In this document: in pieces, positions 46,050 to 55,979 of the stretch
Layout: each line of letters starts with the position of its first letter
Position numbering within the stretch: position 1 is the stretch's first letter
Origin: Wocania arenilitoris
GTDB lineage: Bacteria > Bacteroidota > Bacteroidia > Flavobacteriales > Flavobacteriaceae
DNA: 64,000 nucleotides
NCBI RefSeq assembly: GCF_021728535.1
Contig: NZ_JAKKDU010000005.1
Location: 124,001-188,000, forward strand
Direction of reading: 5' to 3'
Position numbers and translations under genes: made by a program
The notes under the pieces: model-generated
What the model saw: the letters and a program-made list of their open reading frames with translations, nothing else
What the model was told of the DNA's origin: nothing
The model's database searches: none

Positions 46050-47393
46050 ATGAAGAAAATATCAGGTTTAGTAATACTATTATTTCTATTTGGAGTTAGA
46101 GGGCATTCGCAAAAACTAAAAAGTAAAGTTGAAATTGGCAAAAACCCCAATATTGTTATTATTTATACTGATGATTTAGGTTACGGCGATTTAAGTAGTT
46201 ATGGAAACCCAACACTGCATACGCCAGAATTAGATAAAATGGTAGCAGAGGGAATGAAGCTTTCACAGTTTTATGTTGCCGCTCCAGTTTGTACGCCATC
46301 TAGAGCCTCTTTATTAACAGGGTCTTATCCTAAAAGAGTTGGTTTAGAAAAAGGCGTTTTATTTCCTTCATCAAAAACAGGTTTAAATCCAGAAGAGAAA
46401 ACCATTGCGGAAATTTTAAAAGAAAAAGATTATGCTACAGCTTGTATCGGTAAATGGCATTTGGGCTATCAAGAAAAATTCTTACCAATCAATCAAGGTT
46501 TTGATATCTTTTATGGCATTCCTTTTAGTAATGATATGAGTAGAAAGGAACAGGATATTTATGGAAATAAAAACTACAAATGGCAACTTCCTTTAATGTC
46601 TCAAAAAGATACAATTGAGTTAGACCCAAATCAACAATACTTAACAAAAAGACTTACGCATAAGGCTGTAGATTTTATTAAGAAGAATAAAAGCACCCCG
46701 TTCTTTTTATACCTAGCGCACCCAATGCCCCATATTCCTTTATATGCTTCTGAAAAATTTCAAAATACGAGTATAAGAGGTAAATACGGAGATACAGTTG
46801 AAGAAATCGACTGGAGTGTAGGAGAGGTATTAAAAACATTAAAAAAGTACGATTTAGAGCGTAATACTTTAGTCATTTTTACTTCAGATAATGGGCCTTG
46901 GAAAGTATTTAAAACTGATGGTGGTTCTGCGGGGCCACTTCGTGGAGGAAAAGGAACTACTTGGGAAGGAGGCACTCGTGTGCCTTGTATAGCTTGGTGG
47001 CCAGGAAAAATACCTTCAGGTTCTTTTCAAACAAAGGTTATTACTAATATGGATTTGTTACCGACTATTGCAAGTTTATGCGGTGCAGATTTGCCAAAAA
47101 AAGATATTGATGGCGTTGATGTTTCTTCTGCACTTTTTGGAGAAAAACAAAAAGAAGAAAGTAAGCCATTTTTGTATTATTCTAGTAAAGGGGAACTTCA
47201 AGGCATAAGAAAAGGTAAGTATAAGCTTCTAATTATTGAAGATGATACTTTTTTATTTGATTTAGAAAGTGATATTTCAGAGGCGTATAGCTTGACAGAA
47301 ATGTTTCCAGAAAAAATTATTGAATTAAAGAAAATAATGATGGAAATTGATACCGATTTAAATCTTAATAAAAGAGAAGTTGGGAAATTATAA
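46050..47393 (+). CDS. S1-family sulfatase (CTPSR type)
   Basis: An exported 447-residue formylglycine-dependent sulfatase. ATG 46050 is used: it gives a signal peptide ending GHSQ, while the longer frame overlaps the upstream gene. The sulfatase signature CTPSR (81-85) has the modifiable Cys81; metal-binding parts include YTDDLGYGDLS, TGKWHLG-like CIGKWHLG and FTSDNGPW. It probably desulfates fucose, galactose or GlcNAc residues of the target glycan; the subfamily was not determined. No maturase gene is in the window. Confidence 0.93.
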   Translation: MKKISGLVILLFLFGVRGHSQKLKSKVEIGKNPNIVIIYTDDLGYGDLSSYGNPTLHTPELDKMVAEGMKLSQFYVAAPVCTPSRASLLTGSYPKRVGLEKGVLFPSSKTGLNPEEKTIAEILKEKDYATACIGKWHLGYQEKFLPINQGFDIFYGIPFSNDMSRKEQDIYGNKNYKWQLPLMSQKDTIELDPNQQYLTKRLTHKAVDFIKKNKSTPFFLYLAHPMPHIPLYASEKFQNTSIRGKYGDTVEEIDWSVGEVLKTLKKYDLERNTLVIFTSDNGPWKVFKTDGGSAGPLRGGKGTTWEGGTRVPCIAWWPGKIPSGSFQTKVITNMDLLPTIASLCGADLPKKDIDGVDVSSALFGEKQKEESKPFLYYSSKGELQGIRKGKYKLLIIEDDTFLFDLESDISEAYSLTEMFPEKIIELKKIMMEIDTDLNLNKREVGKL

Positions 47394-47474
47394 GAAAGAA
47401 TTGTGATTATTTCTTGTAAATTTAAAATCAAGTAAGAAAAGTAGCGTGTTAATTATTGGCTAAATAAATTAAAA

Positions 47475-48935
47475 ATGATAAAAGCAATTGATTTAAAAAT
47501 AATATGTTTCTTATTGTTTTTTGGATGTAAAGAAATTAAAGAAAAGACGCATCTAGATTTACAAACAAACAAAAAGCCTAATATTATCTTTTTATTTTCA
47601 GACGACCAAAGCTTTAAAGATGTTAATGCTTTAGGCAACCCAGAGGTTATTACACCTACCATGGATAAATTAGTAGAAGAAGGAACTACTTTTACCCATA
47701 CTTATAATATGGGAGGATGGAATGGCGCTATATGTGTAGCTTCTAGAGCAATGATTATTAGTGGAAGATCTGTATGGAGAGCACAGCAAATTTCTGGAAA
47801 TTATTCTAAAAATGAAGATTTAGATAAAACTTGGCCAAGATTAATGGAAACAGCAGGGTATGAAACTTACATGACAGGTAAATGGCACGTACAAGCAAAA
47901 CCAGATTCTATTTTTAACCATGTTGGGAATGTGTTAAGAGGAATGCCTTTTGACACACCAGAAGGTTATAATCGTCCACTAAATAAAAATGACACGCTAT
48001 GGAAACCTTGGAAAAAAGAATTTGGTGGCTACTGGAAAGGAGGTAAACATTGGAGCGAACTAGTTAAAGATGATGCCCTATCTTTTATAGACAACGCAGC
48101 TAAAAGGGATAAGCCATTTTTTATGTATGTAGCGTTTAATGCGCCTCACGACCCACGGCAGTCACCTAAAAAGTATGTAGATATGTATCCGTTGGATAGT
48201 GTTTCTATACCACAAAGTTTCATGCCTGAGTACCCTTTTGCAGAAGAAATGGGTGCTGGTAAAAAGTTAAGAGATGAAAGACTAGCACCATTTCCAAGAA
48301 CTGAATATGCAGTAAAAGTAAATAAACAAGAATATTATGCTATTACAACCCATTTAGACGATCAAATAAAAGAGATTATTAATAGTCTAGAAAAGAAAGG
48401 GTTAAAAGAAAATACCTATATAATTTTTAGTTCAGATCATGGTTTGGCTATTGGCGAACATGGATTATTAGGGAAACAGAATATGTACGACCATAGTGTA
48501 AGAGTGCCTTTAATGGTTGTAGGACCTAATATACCTAAAGGAAAAAAGATTGATGCCGATATTTATTTACAAGATATTATGGCTACATCTTTAGATATTG
48601 CAGATGTGAAAAAACCAGAATATATAGAGTTTAATAGTTTTTTAGATTTGGTTAGCGATAAGCAAGCTAAAAGTCGTTATAAAAGTATTTATGGGGTTTA
48701 TAAAAAAGGGTCACAGCGTATGATTAGAAAAGATAATTACAAATTAATACTATACCCAAAGGCAAAACAAATGCTGTTATATAATTTAAATGAAGACCCT
48801 TTAGAATTGAATGATCTTGCTAAAGATGCTGAAAATTTAGATAAGATTAAATCTTTGTTTATAGATTTAATTCAATTACAAAAAGAAAAAGGAGACGCTT
48901 TAGATTTAGAATCAATATATAAAAATATAATTTAA
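47475..48935 (+). CDS. S1-family sulfatase lipoprotein (CVASR type)
   Basis: A 486-residue sulfatase with a lipoprotein signal (Cys18, FFGC). The active-site motif is CVASR (87-91), which has Ala where most have Pro; this CxAxR form is also a recognised substrate for formylglycine-generating maturases. FSDDQSFKDVNALG and SSDHGLAIGEHGLLGKQ carry the metal ligands; the latter is typical of heparan/iduronate- and related choline-sulfatase-like S1 subfamilies. Substrate unassigned. The stop shares a base with the ATG of the fuconolactonase (TAATG), so the two are probably translated together, tying this sulfatase to fucose. Confidence 0.92.
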   Translation: MIKAIDLKIICFLLFFGCKEIKEKTHLDLQTNKKPNIIFLFSDDQSFKDVNALGNPEVITPTMDKLVEEGTTFTHTYNMGGWNGAICVASRAMIISGRSVWRAQQISGNYSKNEDLDKTWPRLMETAGYETYMTGKWHVQAKPDSIFNHVGNVLRGMPFDTPEGYNRPLNKNDTLWKPWKKEFGGYWKGGKHWSELVKDDALSFIDNAAKRDKPFFMYVAFNAPHDPRQSPKKYVDMYPLDSVSIPQSFMPEYPFAEEMGAGKKLRDERLAPFPRTEYAVKVNKQEYYAITTHLDDQIKEIINSLEKKGLKENTYIIFSSDHGLAIGEHGLLGKQNMYDHSVRVPLMVVGPNIPKGKKIDADIYLQDIMATSLDIADVKKPEYIEFNSFLDLVSDKQAKSRYKSIYGVYKKGSQRMIRKDNYKLILYPKAKQMLLYNLNEDPLELNDLAKDAENLDKIKSLFIDLIQLQKEKGDALDLESIYKNII

Positions 48936-49762
48936 TGAAAATTGATGCACATCAACATTTTTGGAAATTTGACCCTATTCGAGATGCTTGGATTGATGAA
49001 TCGATGCAAATCATTCGAAAAGACTTTCTGCCAAAAGATTTAAAACCTATTTTAAAGCAAAATGATATTGATGGATGTGTAGCTATTCAAGCAGATCAAA
49101 GCGAAACTGAAACAGAGTTTTTATTAGATTGTGCTGCTAAAAATTCCTTTATAAAAGGCGTTGTAGGTTGGGTTGATTTAAGAGCTGAAAATGTTGAATC
49201 TAGATTAGAATTTTATTCTAAAAACACATTATTTAAAGGTGTTAGGCATATTGTGCAAGCTGAAGCAAACGATTTTATGTTGGGTAAAGATTTTCAAAAT
49301 GGTATTAGTAAATTAGAGCAGTTTAATTTAACTTATGATATTTTAATATTTCCACCACAAATAGAATCCGCTATTGATTTGGTGAATAAATTTCCAAATC
49401 AAAAATTTGTAATTGATCACATTGCAAAACCTTATATTAGATTAGGTAAAATAGATAACTGGAAAACTAAAATGATTGAATTATCAAAAGCACAAAATGT
49501 ATACTGTAAAGTTTCAGGAATGGTAACCGAAGCCGATTTAAAACATTGGAAAACTTCAGATTTCACACCCTATTTAGATGTTATATTTAGTACTTTTGGA
49601 ACAGATAGAATATTATATGGTTCCGATTGGCCGGTTTGTTTACTCGCTGCAAAATATGAACAACAATTACAACTTGTTCAAGATTATATTAAAGGTTTTT
49701 CAGAAAATGACAAGACAAAAATACTTGGAAGCAATGCTATTAAATTTTATAATTTACTATGA
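48935..49762 (+). CDS. Amidohydrolase, probable L-fucono-1,5-lactonase
   Basis: A 275-residue cytoplasmic amidohydrolase of COG3618. The metal-binding HxH is at His6 and His8 (DAHQHFW); VIDHIAKP and YGSDWPV supply further ligands. Family members hydrolyse sugar lactones such as L-fuconolactone or 2-pyrone-4,6-dicarboxylate. The window also codes for an L-fucose dehydrogenase and a fuconate dehydratase, so opening of L-fuconolactone to L-fuconate is the natural role. The start overlaps the sulfatase stop by one base, and the stop overlaps the GH95 start by four, a tight sulfatase-lactonase-fucosidase unit. Confidence 0.87.
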   Translation: MKIDAHQHFWKFDPIRDAWIDESMQIIRKDFLPKDLKPILKQNDIDGCVAIQADQSETETEFLLDCAAKNSFIKGVVGWVDLRAENVESRLEFYSKNTLFKGVRHIVQAEANDFMLGKDFQNGISKLEQFNLTYDILIFPPQIESAIDLVNKFPNQKFVIDHIAKPYIRLGKIDNWKTKMIELSKAQNVYCKVSGMVTEADLKHWKTSDFTPYLDVIFSTFGTDRILYGSDWPVCLLAAKYEQQLQLVQDYIKGFSENDKTKILGSNAIKFYNLL

Positions 49763-52143
49763 AAAGGGATAAAAAACACAGTAGCTATTTAAGGCTCTTA
49801 AAGGTAATATCAGTTTTATTAATAATTGTAGCTTGCCAAGAAAAAGAAGAAGTTTATAAAGATATTTTGTGGTACGAACAACCAGCAACCCAATGGATGG
49901 AAGCATTACCAGTTGGAAATGGGCGTTTAGGCGCTATGGTTTTTGGAAATCCAAACCATGAAAGAATTCAATTAAATGAAGATTCTATGTGGCCTGGTGG
50001 TCCAGATTGGGGAGATTCAAAAGGAAATAAAAAAGATTTAGAAGAATTAAGACAACTCTTAAAAGATCGAGACGCGCATAAGGTTGATGAACTTATTGTC
50101 GAACGATTTTCGTATAAATCGGTTTTGCGGTCACATCAAACCATGGGAGATTTGTTTATAGATTTTTTAAAAGATAGAGAAGTAGAAAATTACACCAGAA
50201 CCTTAAATTTAAATAATGCAGTGTCAACTGTAAATTATACGTCAGGAGGTAATAATTATTCACAAAAAGTCTTTGCTTCAGGAGCAGATGATGTATTAAT
50301 TGTTGAGTTGAACACTGATGCAAAAGAAGGAATGAGTTTTAGTGTTGCCTTAAGTCGTCCAGAAGATAAAGGTAATAAGACAGTAACTATTTCAAACCCA
50401 TCAAATGATGAAATTATTATGGAAGGAATGGTAACTCAATATGGAGGAAAAAAGATGGATGAGCCATTTCCAATTGATTATGGTGTAAAGTTTGAAACAC
50501 GATTAAAAACTAAGAGTTCATCAGGAAGTATAAAAGCTGACCAAGGAAAATTGGTTTTAGCAGGAGTTAAAAAGGTTACACTAATTTTATCTTGTAAAAC
50601 TTCATTTTATCATGAAGATTACAAAGCTAGTAATATTGCCGTTTTAAAAAAGGCATCAAAAAAATCGTTTAGTGAACTTTTAAAAAATCATATAAAAGAT
50701 TATCAAAAATATTTTGATAGAGTTGAGCTAAGTTTAGGTGGAAAAGAGTTAGATACCATTCCAACTGATAAAAGGTTACAGCGTATTAAGGACGGAGAAG
50801 ATGATCCAGATTTAGCGGCTAAATTATTTCAGTTTGGCAGATATTTACTTATATCATCTTCAAGACCAGGAACAAATCCTGCTAATTTACAAGGTATATG
50901 GAATGAACATATTGAAGCCCCTTGGAATGCAGATTATCATTTAAATATTAATTTGCAAATGAATTATTGGCCAGCAGAGGTTACTAATTTAAGTGAAATG
51001 CATTTGCCTTTATTTGATTTTTCTAATCGTTTATTAGAAAGAGGTAAAACAACAGCAAAAGAGCAATACGGCATAGAAAGAGGAGCTGTAATGCATCATG
51101 CAACAGATTTATGGGTTCCCGCTTGGATGCGAGCCGCAAAACCATATTGGGGGTCTTGGATTCATGGAGGCGGCTGGTTAGGGCAACATTATTGGGAGCA
51201 TTATAATTATACAAAAGATGAGGAGTTTTTAAAAAACCAAGTATATCCGTATCTTAAATCAATAGCAGAGTTTTATGCCGAATGGCTCGTTTGGGATGAG
51301 AATACCCAAAAGTGGGTTTCTACACCAGAGACTTCTCCAGAAAACTCTTATTTTGCTAAAGATGGTAAACCAGCCGCAATTTCATACGGTGCTGCTATGG
51401 GACATCAAATTATTGCTGAGGTTTTTGATAATACATTAGAAGCTGCTAAAATTTTAAATATTGAAGATGATTTCACAAAAGAGGTAAGAGCAAAAAGAAA
51501 AAAGCTATTTCCTGGAGTGGTTGTAAGTGGCGAAGGACGTATTTTAGAATGGAATGAAGCTTATGGTGAACCTGAAAAAGGACACAGGCACATGTCGCAT
51601 TTATATGCACTACATCCTGGAAACACAATAATAGAAAGTAATACCGAAGCTTTTAAAGCTGCAAAAAGAACCATTGATTATCGTTTACAACATGGTGGAG
51701 CAGGAACAGGATGGAGTAGAGCGTGGATGATTAATTTAAACGCACGCTTGTTAGATGCAAAATCTGCACAAGAAAACATTAAAAAGTTTATGGAAATATC
51801 TGTCGCCGATAATTTATTTGATGAGCATCCGCCGTTTCAAATTGATGGAAATTTTGGATATACTGCTGGTGTAGCTGAGTTGTTAATGCAATCTCATGAG
51901 CCTTTTATAAGAATACTTCCAGCTTTACCAAAAAACTGGGGAGCAGGTAATGTTAAAGGTTTAAAGGCAAGAGGAAATGTAGAAGTAGATATTGAATGGA
52001 AAGAAGGGAAGTTGGTAAAAGTTGGGCTATTGGTAAAAAATGAAGGGGTTTATAAAATTAAGTATGGATCTTTAATGAGCGATGTTAAATTGCCTAAAAA
52101 TGAGAAAATCTGGTTAGATAAAAGCCTTAGTGTAGTAAAGTAA
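49759..52143 (+). CDS. GH95 alpha-L-fucosidase/galactosidase lipoprotein
   Basis: A 794-residue inverting exo-glycosidase. It has a lipoprotein signal (Cys26, IVACQEKEE, with acidic residues after the cysteine as in surface-exported Bacteroidota lipoproteins) and an N-terminal beta-sandwich with the family opening ALPVGNGRLGAMVFG. In the alpha/alpha barrel, Asn396 and Asn398 (HLNINLQMN), Glu528 (SPEN) and Asp696 (IDGNFG) match by eye the catalytic Asn421, Asn423, Glu566 and Asp766 of the Bifidobacterium 1,2-alpha-L-fucosidase. It likely removes alpha-1,2-linked fucose or L-galactose, complementing the retaining GH29 enzymes. Confidence 0.94.
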   Translation: MKRDKKHSSYLRLLKVISVLLIIVACQEKEEVYKDILWYEQPATQWMEALPVGNGRLGAMVFGNPNHERIQLNEDSMWPGGPDWGDSKGNKKDLEELRQLLKDRDAHKVDELIVERFSYKSVLRSHQTMGDLFIDFLKDREVENYTRTLNLNNAVSTVNYTSGGNNYSQKVFASGADDVLIVELNTDAKEGMSFSVALSRPEDKGNKTVTISNPSNDEIIMEGMVTQYGGKKMDEPFPIDYGVKFETRLKTKSSSGSIKADQGKLVLAGVKKVTLILSCKTSFYHEDYKASNIAVLKKASKKSFSELLKNHIKDYQKYFDRVELSLGGKELDTIPTDKRLQRIKDGEDDPDLAAKLFQFGRYLLISSSRPGTNPANLQGIWNEHIEAPWNADYHLNINLQMNYWPAEVTNLSEMHLPLFDFSNRLLERGKTTAKEQYGIERGAVMHHATDLWVPAWMRAAKPYWGSWIHGGGWLGQHYWEHYNYTKDEEFLKNQVYPYLKSIAEFYAEWLVWDENTQKWVSTPETSPENSYFAKDGKPAAISYGAAMGHQIIAEVFDNTLEAAKILNIEDDFTKEVRAKRKKLFPGVVVSGEGRILEWNEAYGEPEKGHRHMSHLYALHPGNTIIESNTEAFKAAKRTIDYRLQHGGAGTGWSRAWMINLNARLLDAKSAQENIKKFMEISVADNLFDEHPPFQIDGNFGYTAGVAELLMQSHEPFIRILPALPKNWGAGNVKGLKARGNVEVDIEWKEGKLVKVGLLVKNEGVYKIKYGSLMSDVKLPKNEKIWLDKSLSVVK

Positions 52144-52202
52144 AAGCATAATAGAGTAAAATGTTACGTATTAGTCATCCAAAAGAATTTAATTATAAAC
52201 AA

Positions 52203-55001
52203 ATGAAGCGTTTTAAAAAAAAGCAGACTGTATTCTTATTTTTTGTCTTATTGAGTATTAGTCAACTAGCAAAAGCACAATCCCAGGTGTTTCTAAAAGA
52301 TTTGCAAGTTTCACTATCTCAACAAACCTTTAGTGCTCCTACCATTAATAAATCGGTTAGTGGAGCACCTTTATCCATTGCAGGAGTTTCCTATAAAAAC
52401 GGTGTTGGAGTTCATTCCAGGTCTGTTATTAAAATTAAAACGAATAATGCTCGAACCTTTATAGCGAAAGTTGGTGTTAACGATTCTAAGATAGACTATA
52501 AATTAAAAACGATTAAAACTATTCCTTTAACAGACGGGAAGCGCATTTTTTATAATGTAACACCATCAAAAAAGCAATTTCTTGGAGTAGAAGGAGCAGG
52601 AGGAAAGGTAAGCAAAGGTAGTGTGGTATTTATAATACGTCAAAATGGAAAAGAGATTTTCAATAGTGGAATTATTAAACAGGGTGATCCGGCTAAAGCA
52701 ATCCATCTAAAAATAGAGCGAGGCCTTTTAGAGTTGATTGTTGAAAATGCAGGTGATGATGCAAGTGGTGACCATGCGGTTTGGGTTGATGCTATGTTTG
52801 AATATTTTGAAATTGCTCCAGAAGTAGTTCCTGAAGAATTTCAAGGAAACCCAATGAAACAACCGCAAGAGTTAAAAACCAAATTATCTAAATTAATTCA
52901 GAATTTACCAGAAATACAATTTCCGCTTAAAGTACCAGATTATGATTGGTTGATAAATAATAATAAAGTAAAAGCCAAGGTATATAAAACAAAGAGTGGA
53001 AAAGACATTGTGCTTTCAAACGGTTTAATTGCAAGAGTTTTTAGAGTAACTCCTAATTTGGCAACTATAGATTATATGAACCAAATGACAGGAGAAAGTA
53101 TGTTAAGAAGTGTTTCTAATGAAGGTGTTTTAACTATAGATGGTAAAGACTATCAAATTGGCGGTTTAAGTAAACAACCAGAATACGGATATACTTTAAT
53201 GAAATGGGTAGATGCTCTATCTGCAGTTCAAAATTCTTTTATGGTTGAAAATTTTGAAGTTAAGGAAGTAACAGATAGGCTATTGTGGAAACGAGTGCGT
53301 TGGGCATCAAATACAAAAATGCCAACAGGAAAAGAATTGATATTCACGCTTTCAAAAGATGGGATTATTGTTAAAGTGCATTATGTATTATATGATGGTA
53401 TTCCTACACTTAGTAAATGGATAGAAGTTATCAATACGTCAGAATTTATGATTCAGTTGAATACATTTAAACTAGAGCAACTCGCTATGGTTGAAGGGGA
53501 AAGTTTGGTGGGTACACCAAAACATTGGGTAAAACCAAATATTCATATTGAAAGTGACTACGCGTTTGGAGCGATGCAACAAAAAACGTCTGATAAAACC
53601 ACGTTTTGGGAAAAAGATAAACGTTATACTTCGCAAACTAACTATCCTTTAAACCTACCCTGTTTATTAGAAATAAAACCACCATTGGGCCCCGATATAG
53701 GTATTCCTGTAGGAGAATCATTAACAACTTTTAGAGTTTGGGAAACACCTTTAGACAGTAAAGATCAAGAACGTGTTGGTTTGTTCAAAAGAAAACTATA
53801 TCGAACGATTTCTCCCTGGACTACTGAAAATCCAATGTTTTTGCATTTAACATCAACAGATCCTGAAATTATTAAAAGGGCAGTAAATCAATGTGCAGAA
53901 ACAGGTTATGAGATGATTATTCTAAGTTTTGGCAGCGGTTTGGATATGGAAAAAGAAGATGAGGCCTACTATAAAAAATTTAAAAAATTACGAGAATATG
54001 CCAACTCCAAAGGTATAGAATTAGGAGGCTATTCCTTATTGTCTAGTAGGTGGATTAGTGACGATGTAGATGTTATTAATCCAAAAACAGGAAAACGAGG
54101 CGGAATGATATATGGGTCTTCACCATGTTTAAGTAGTGCATGGGGATATAACTATTTTAGAAAAATAAAAAAGTTTTTCACTAAAACAGGAATGCAGGTT
54201 TTTGAAAATGATGGCTCTTATCCAGGTAATGTTTGTGCTTCTATTAAACATGCTCATCATAACGGGCTAGAAGACTCACAATGGAAACAATATGCTCAAA
54301 TACAAGGGTTGTATAAATGGATGCGATCTGAAGGTATTTATATGAATGTGCCCGATTTTTATATCAATTCAGGATCAAATAAAACCGGAATCGGATATAG
54401 AGAAGTTAATTGGTCATTACCAAGAAACAGACAACTGGTTCTAGGCAGAATGAATATTTATGATGGATTATGGGACAGGATTCCCAGCATGAACTGGACT
54501 TTTGTACCCTTAACAGAATACCACGGCGGCGGAGCAGCAGCGACATTAGAACCTTTAAATGATCATTTGCTAGATTATGAAAATCAGATGATTCAAAATT
54601 ATGGCTCTGGAGTTCAGGCTTGTTACAGAGGGCCACGATTGTTCGATACACCAAAAACAAAACAAGTAGTGATTAATGTAGTTCATTGGTATAAAAAATA
54701 TCGAGAAATACTTAATAGTGACATTGTGCATTTAAAACGTCCATCTGGTAAAGATTGGGATGGGTTTTTACATGTAAACCCCAATCTAAAAGAAAAAGGA
54801 TTGGCTCTATTTTTTAACCCAACAGATGCAGATATGGAACGAGAGATTAAATTACCACTTTATTATACAGGACTTACTAAAACGGCTTTAATAAGACAAA
54901 AAGAAGGTGAATCTAAAACGTATAAATTAACACGAGATTATAAGGTGAAAATTAATGTTGTGATACCGGCACATTCATACCAATGGATTGTAATTGAATA
55001 G
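52203..55001 (+). CDS. NPCBM-domain putative glycosidase (clan-D-like, unassigned family)
   Basis: A 932-residue secreted protein. ATG 52203 is chosen over 52161 because it begins the signal peptide (QLAKAQ). Residues about 24-165 form an NPCBM domain (GVGVHSRSVI, NAGDDASGDHAVWVDAMFEY). The rest resembles clan GH-D alpha-galactosidase-like enzymes: a large N-terminal sandwich, a barrel around 520-830 with YEMIILSFGSGLD, FENDGSYPG (Asp670 as a nucleophile candidate) and a C-terminal sandwich ending PAHSYQWIVIE. I cannot place it in a named GH family. In this locus an alpha-linked galactose or fucose substrate is plausible. It follows GH95 in the same direction after 59 bases. Confidence 0.6.
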   Translation: MKRFKKKQTVFLFFVLLSISQLAKAQSQVFLKDLQVSLSQQTFSAPTINKSVSGAPLSIAGVSYKNGVGVHSRSVIKIKTNNARTFIAKVGVNDSKIDYKLKTIKTIPLTDGKRIFYNVTPSKKQFLGVEGAGGKVSKGSVVFIIRQNGKEIFNSGIIKQGDPAKAIHLKIERGLLELIVENAGDDASGDHAVWVDAMFEYFEIAPEVVPEEFQGNPMKQPQELKTKLSKLIQNLPEIQFPLKVPDYDWLINNNKVKAKVYKTKSGKDIVLSNGLIARVFRVTPNLATIDYMNQMTGESMLRSVSNEGVLTIDGKDYQIGGLSKQPEYGYTLMKWVDALSAVQNSFMVENFEVKEVTDRLLWKRVRWASNTKMPTGKELIFTLSKDGIIVKVHYVLYDGIPTLSKWIEVINTSEFMIQLNTFKLEQLAMVEGESLVGTPKHWVKPNIHIESDYAFGAMQQKTSDKTTFWEKDKRYTSQTNYPLNLPCLLEIKPPLGPDIGIPVGESLTTFRVWETPLDSKDQERVGLFKRKLYRTISPWTTENPMFLHLTSTDPEIIKRAVNQCAETGYEMIILSFGSGLDMEKEDEAYYKKFKKLREYANSKGIELGGYSLLSSRWISDDVDVINPKTGKRGGMIYGSSPCLSSAWGYNYFRKIKKFFTKTGMQVFENDGSYPGNVCASIKHAHHNGLEDSQWKQYAQIQGLYKWMRSEGIYMNVPDFYINSGSNKTGIGYREVNWSLPRNRQLVLGRMNIYDGLWDRIPSMNWTFVPLTEYHGGGAAATLEPLNDHLLDYENQMIQNYGSGVQACYRGPRLFDTPKTKQVVINVVHWYKKYREILNSDIVHLKRPSGKDWDGFLHVNPNLKEKGLALFFNPTDADMEREIKLPLYYTGLTKTALIRQKEGESKTYKLTRDYKVKINVVIPAHSYQWIVIE

Positions 55002-55034
55002 TAAATAAATAATTAAAAAAAACATAGAATAAGT

Positions 55035-55952
55035 ATGAAAACAGTTTTAAAAACTAGCTTGGTAATATTGTTGCTAGCAGTTATTTTCTTTTCCTGTAAG
55101 CCTAAATTAGAGGAACACCCTAAACAGCTTGTAAAACACGTTGTTTTGATTGGTTCAGATGGTTTTGGAGCCTATGCTTTTAAAAAGGCTAAAGTACCTA
55201 GCTTAAGAAGGCTTATGGAAGAAGGATCCTACTCATTAAAAGCAAGATCAGTATTGCCATCATCTAGTGCTGTAAATTGGGCATCCATGATTATGGGCTC
55301 TGGGCCAGAGTTACATGGCTACACAGAATGGGGAAGTAAAACCCCCGAATTGCCTTCAAGAATTATTGGTGAAGGTAATATCTATCCAACTATTTTTAGT
55401 TTAATAGATAAGCAACAACCAGAAACTAAAAAAGGGGTATCTTATTCTTGGGGTGGTATAGGCTATCTTTTCGAAAAAAACATGGTGGACTTAGATTTTA
55501 ACGGAACATCTGATGAAGAAACTAAAAACAAGGCTTTAGAATTTATAATAAATGAAAAGCCTGCACTAACCTTTATTCATTTTAGCCAACCAGATAATAC
55601 AGGACATAAAATAGGGCACGATACTCCAGAATACTATCAAGCTGTTGAGAAAATAGATGGCTTAGTAGGAGATATTATAACAGCTTTAGAAAAGAATAAC
55701 TTATTAAAGGATACTGTGATTATCTTTTCATCAGATCATGGAGGTATAGACAAAGGTCACGGTGGAAAAACATTATTAGAAGTAGAAATACCTTGGATAA
55801 TTTATGGAAAAAACATACCTAAAAAAGGTGAGCTTAGTTCTAGTATTGTTACTTATGATACAGCAGCTACAATTGCATATCTTTTAGGTTTAGAAACTCC
55901 TGATTTTTGGAGAGGAAAATTTATAACTGAGGTTTTTAATGAAGACAAGTAA
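55035..55952 (+). CDS. Type I phosphodiesterase/nucleotide pyrophosphatase-like lipoprotein
   Basis: A 305-residue lipoprotein (Cys21, FFSC) of the alkaline phosphatase superfamily. Metal-site landmarks are SDGFG (41-45), HFSQPDNTGHKIGHDT and SSDHGG; the nucleophile region PSSSAVNW (75-82) carries serines where NPP enzymes have Thr. There is no sulfatase Cys motif. Enzymes of this kind cleave phosphodiesters or phosphomonoesters, and phosphonate- or sulfo-sugar substrates are known in the superfamily. In a glycan locus it may remove phosphodiester-linked groups such as phosphocholine, but that is inference. Confidence 0.8.
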   Translation: MKTVLKTSLVILLLAVIFFSCKPKLEEHPKQLVKHVVLIGSDGFGAYAFKKAKVPSLRRLMEEGSYSLKARSVLPSSSAVNWASMIMGSGPELHGYTEWGSKTPELPSRIIGEGNIYPTIFSLIDKQQPETKKGVSYSWGGIGYLFEKNMVDLDFNGTSDEETKNKALEFIINEKPALTFIHFSQPDNTGHKIGHDTPEYYQAVEKIDGLVGDIITALEKNNLLKDTVIIFSSDHGGIDKGHGGKTLLEVEIPWIIYGKNIPKKGELSSSIVTYDTAATIAYLLGLETPDFWRGKFITEVFNEDK

Positions 55953-55979
55953 CATTTTAATCAAAGAATTAATTTAAAA

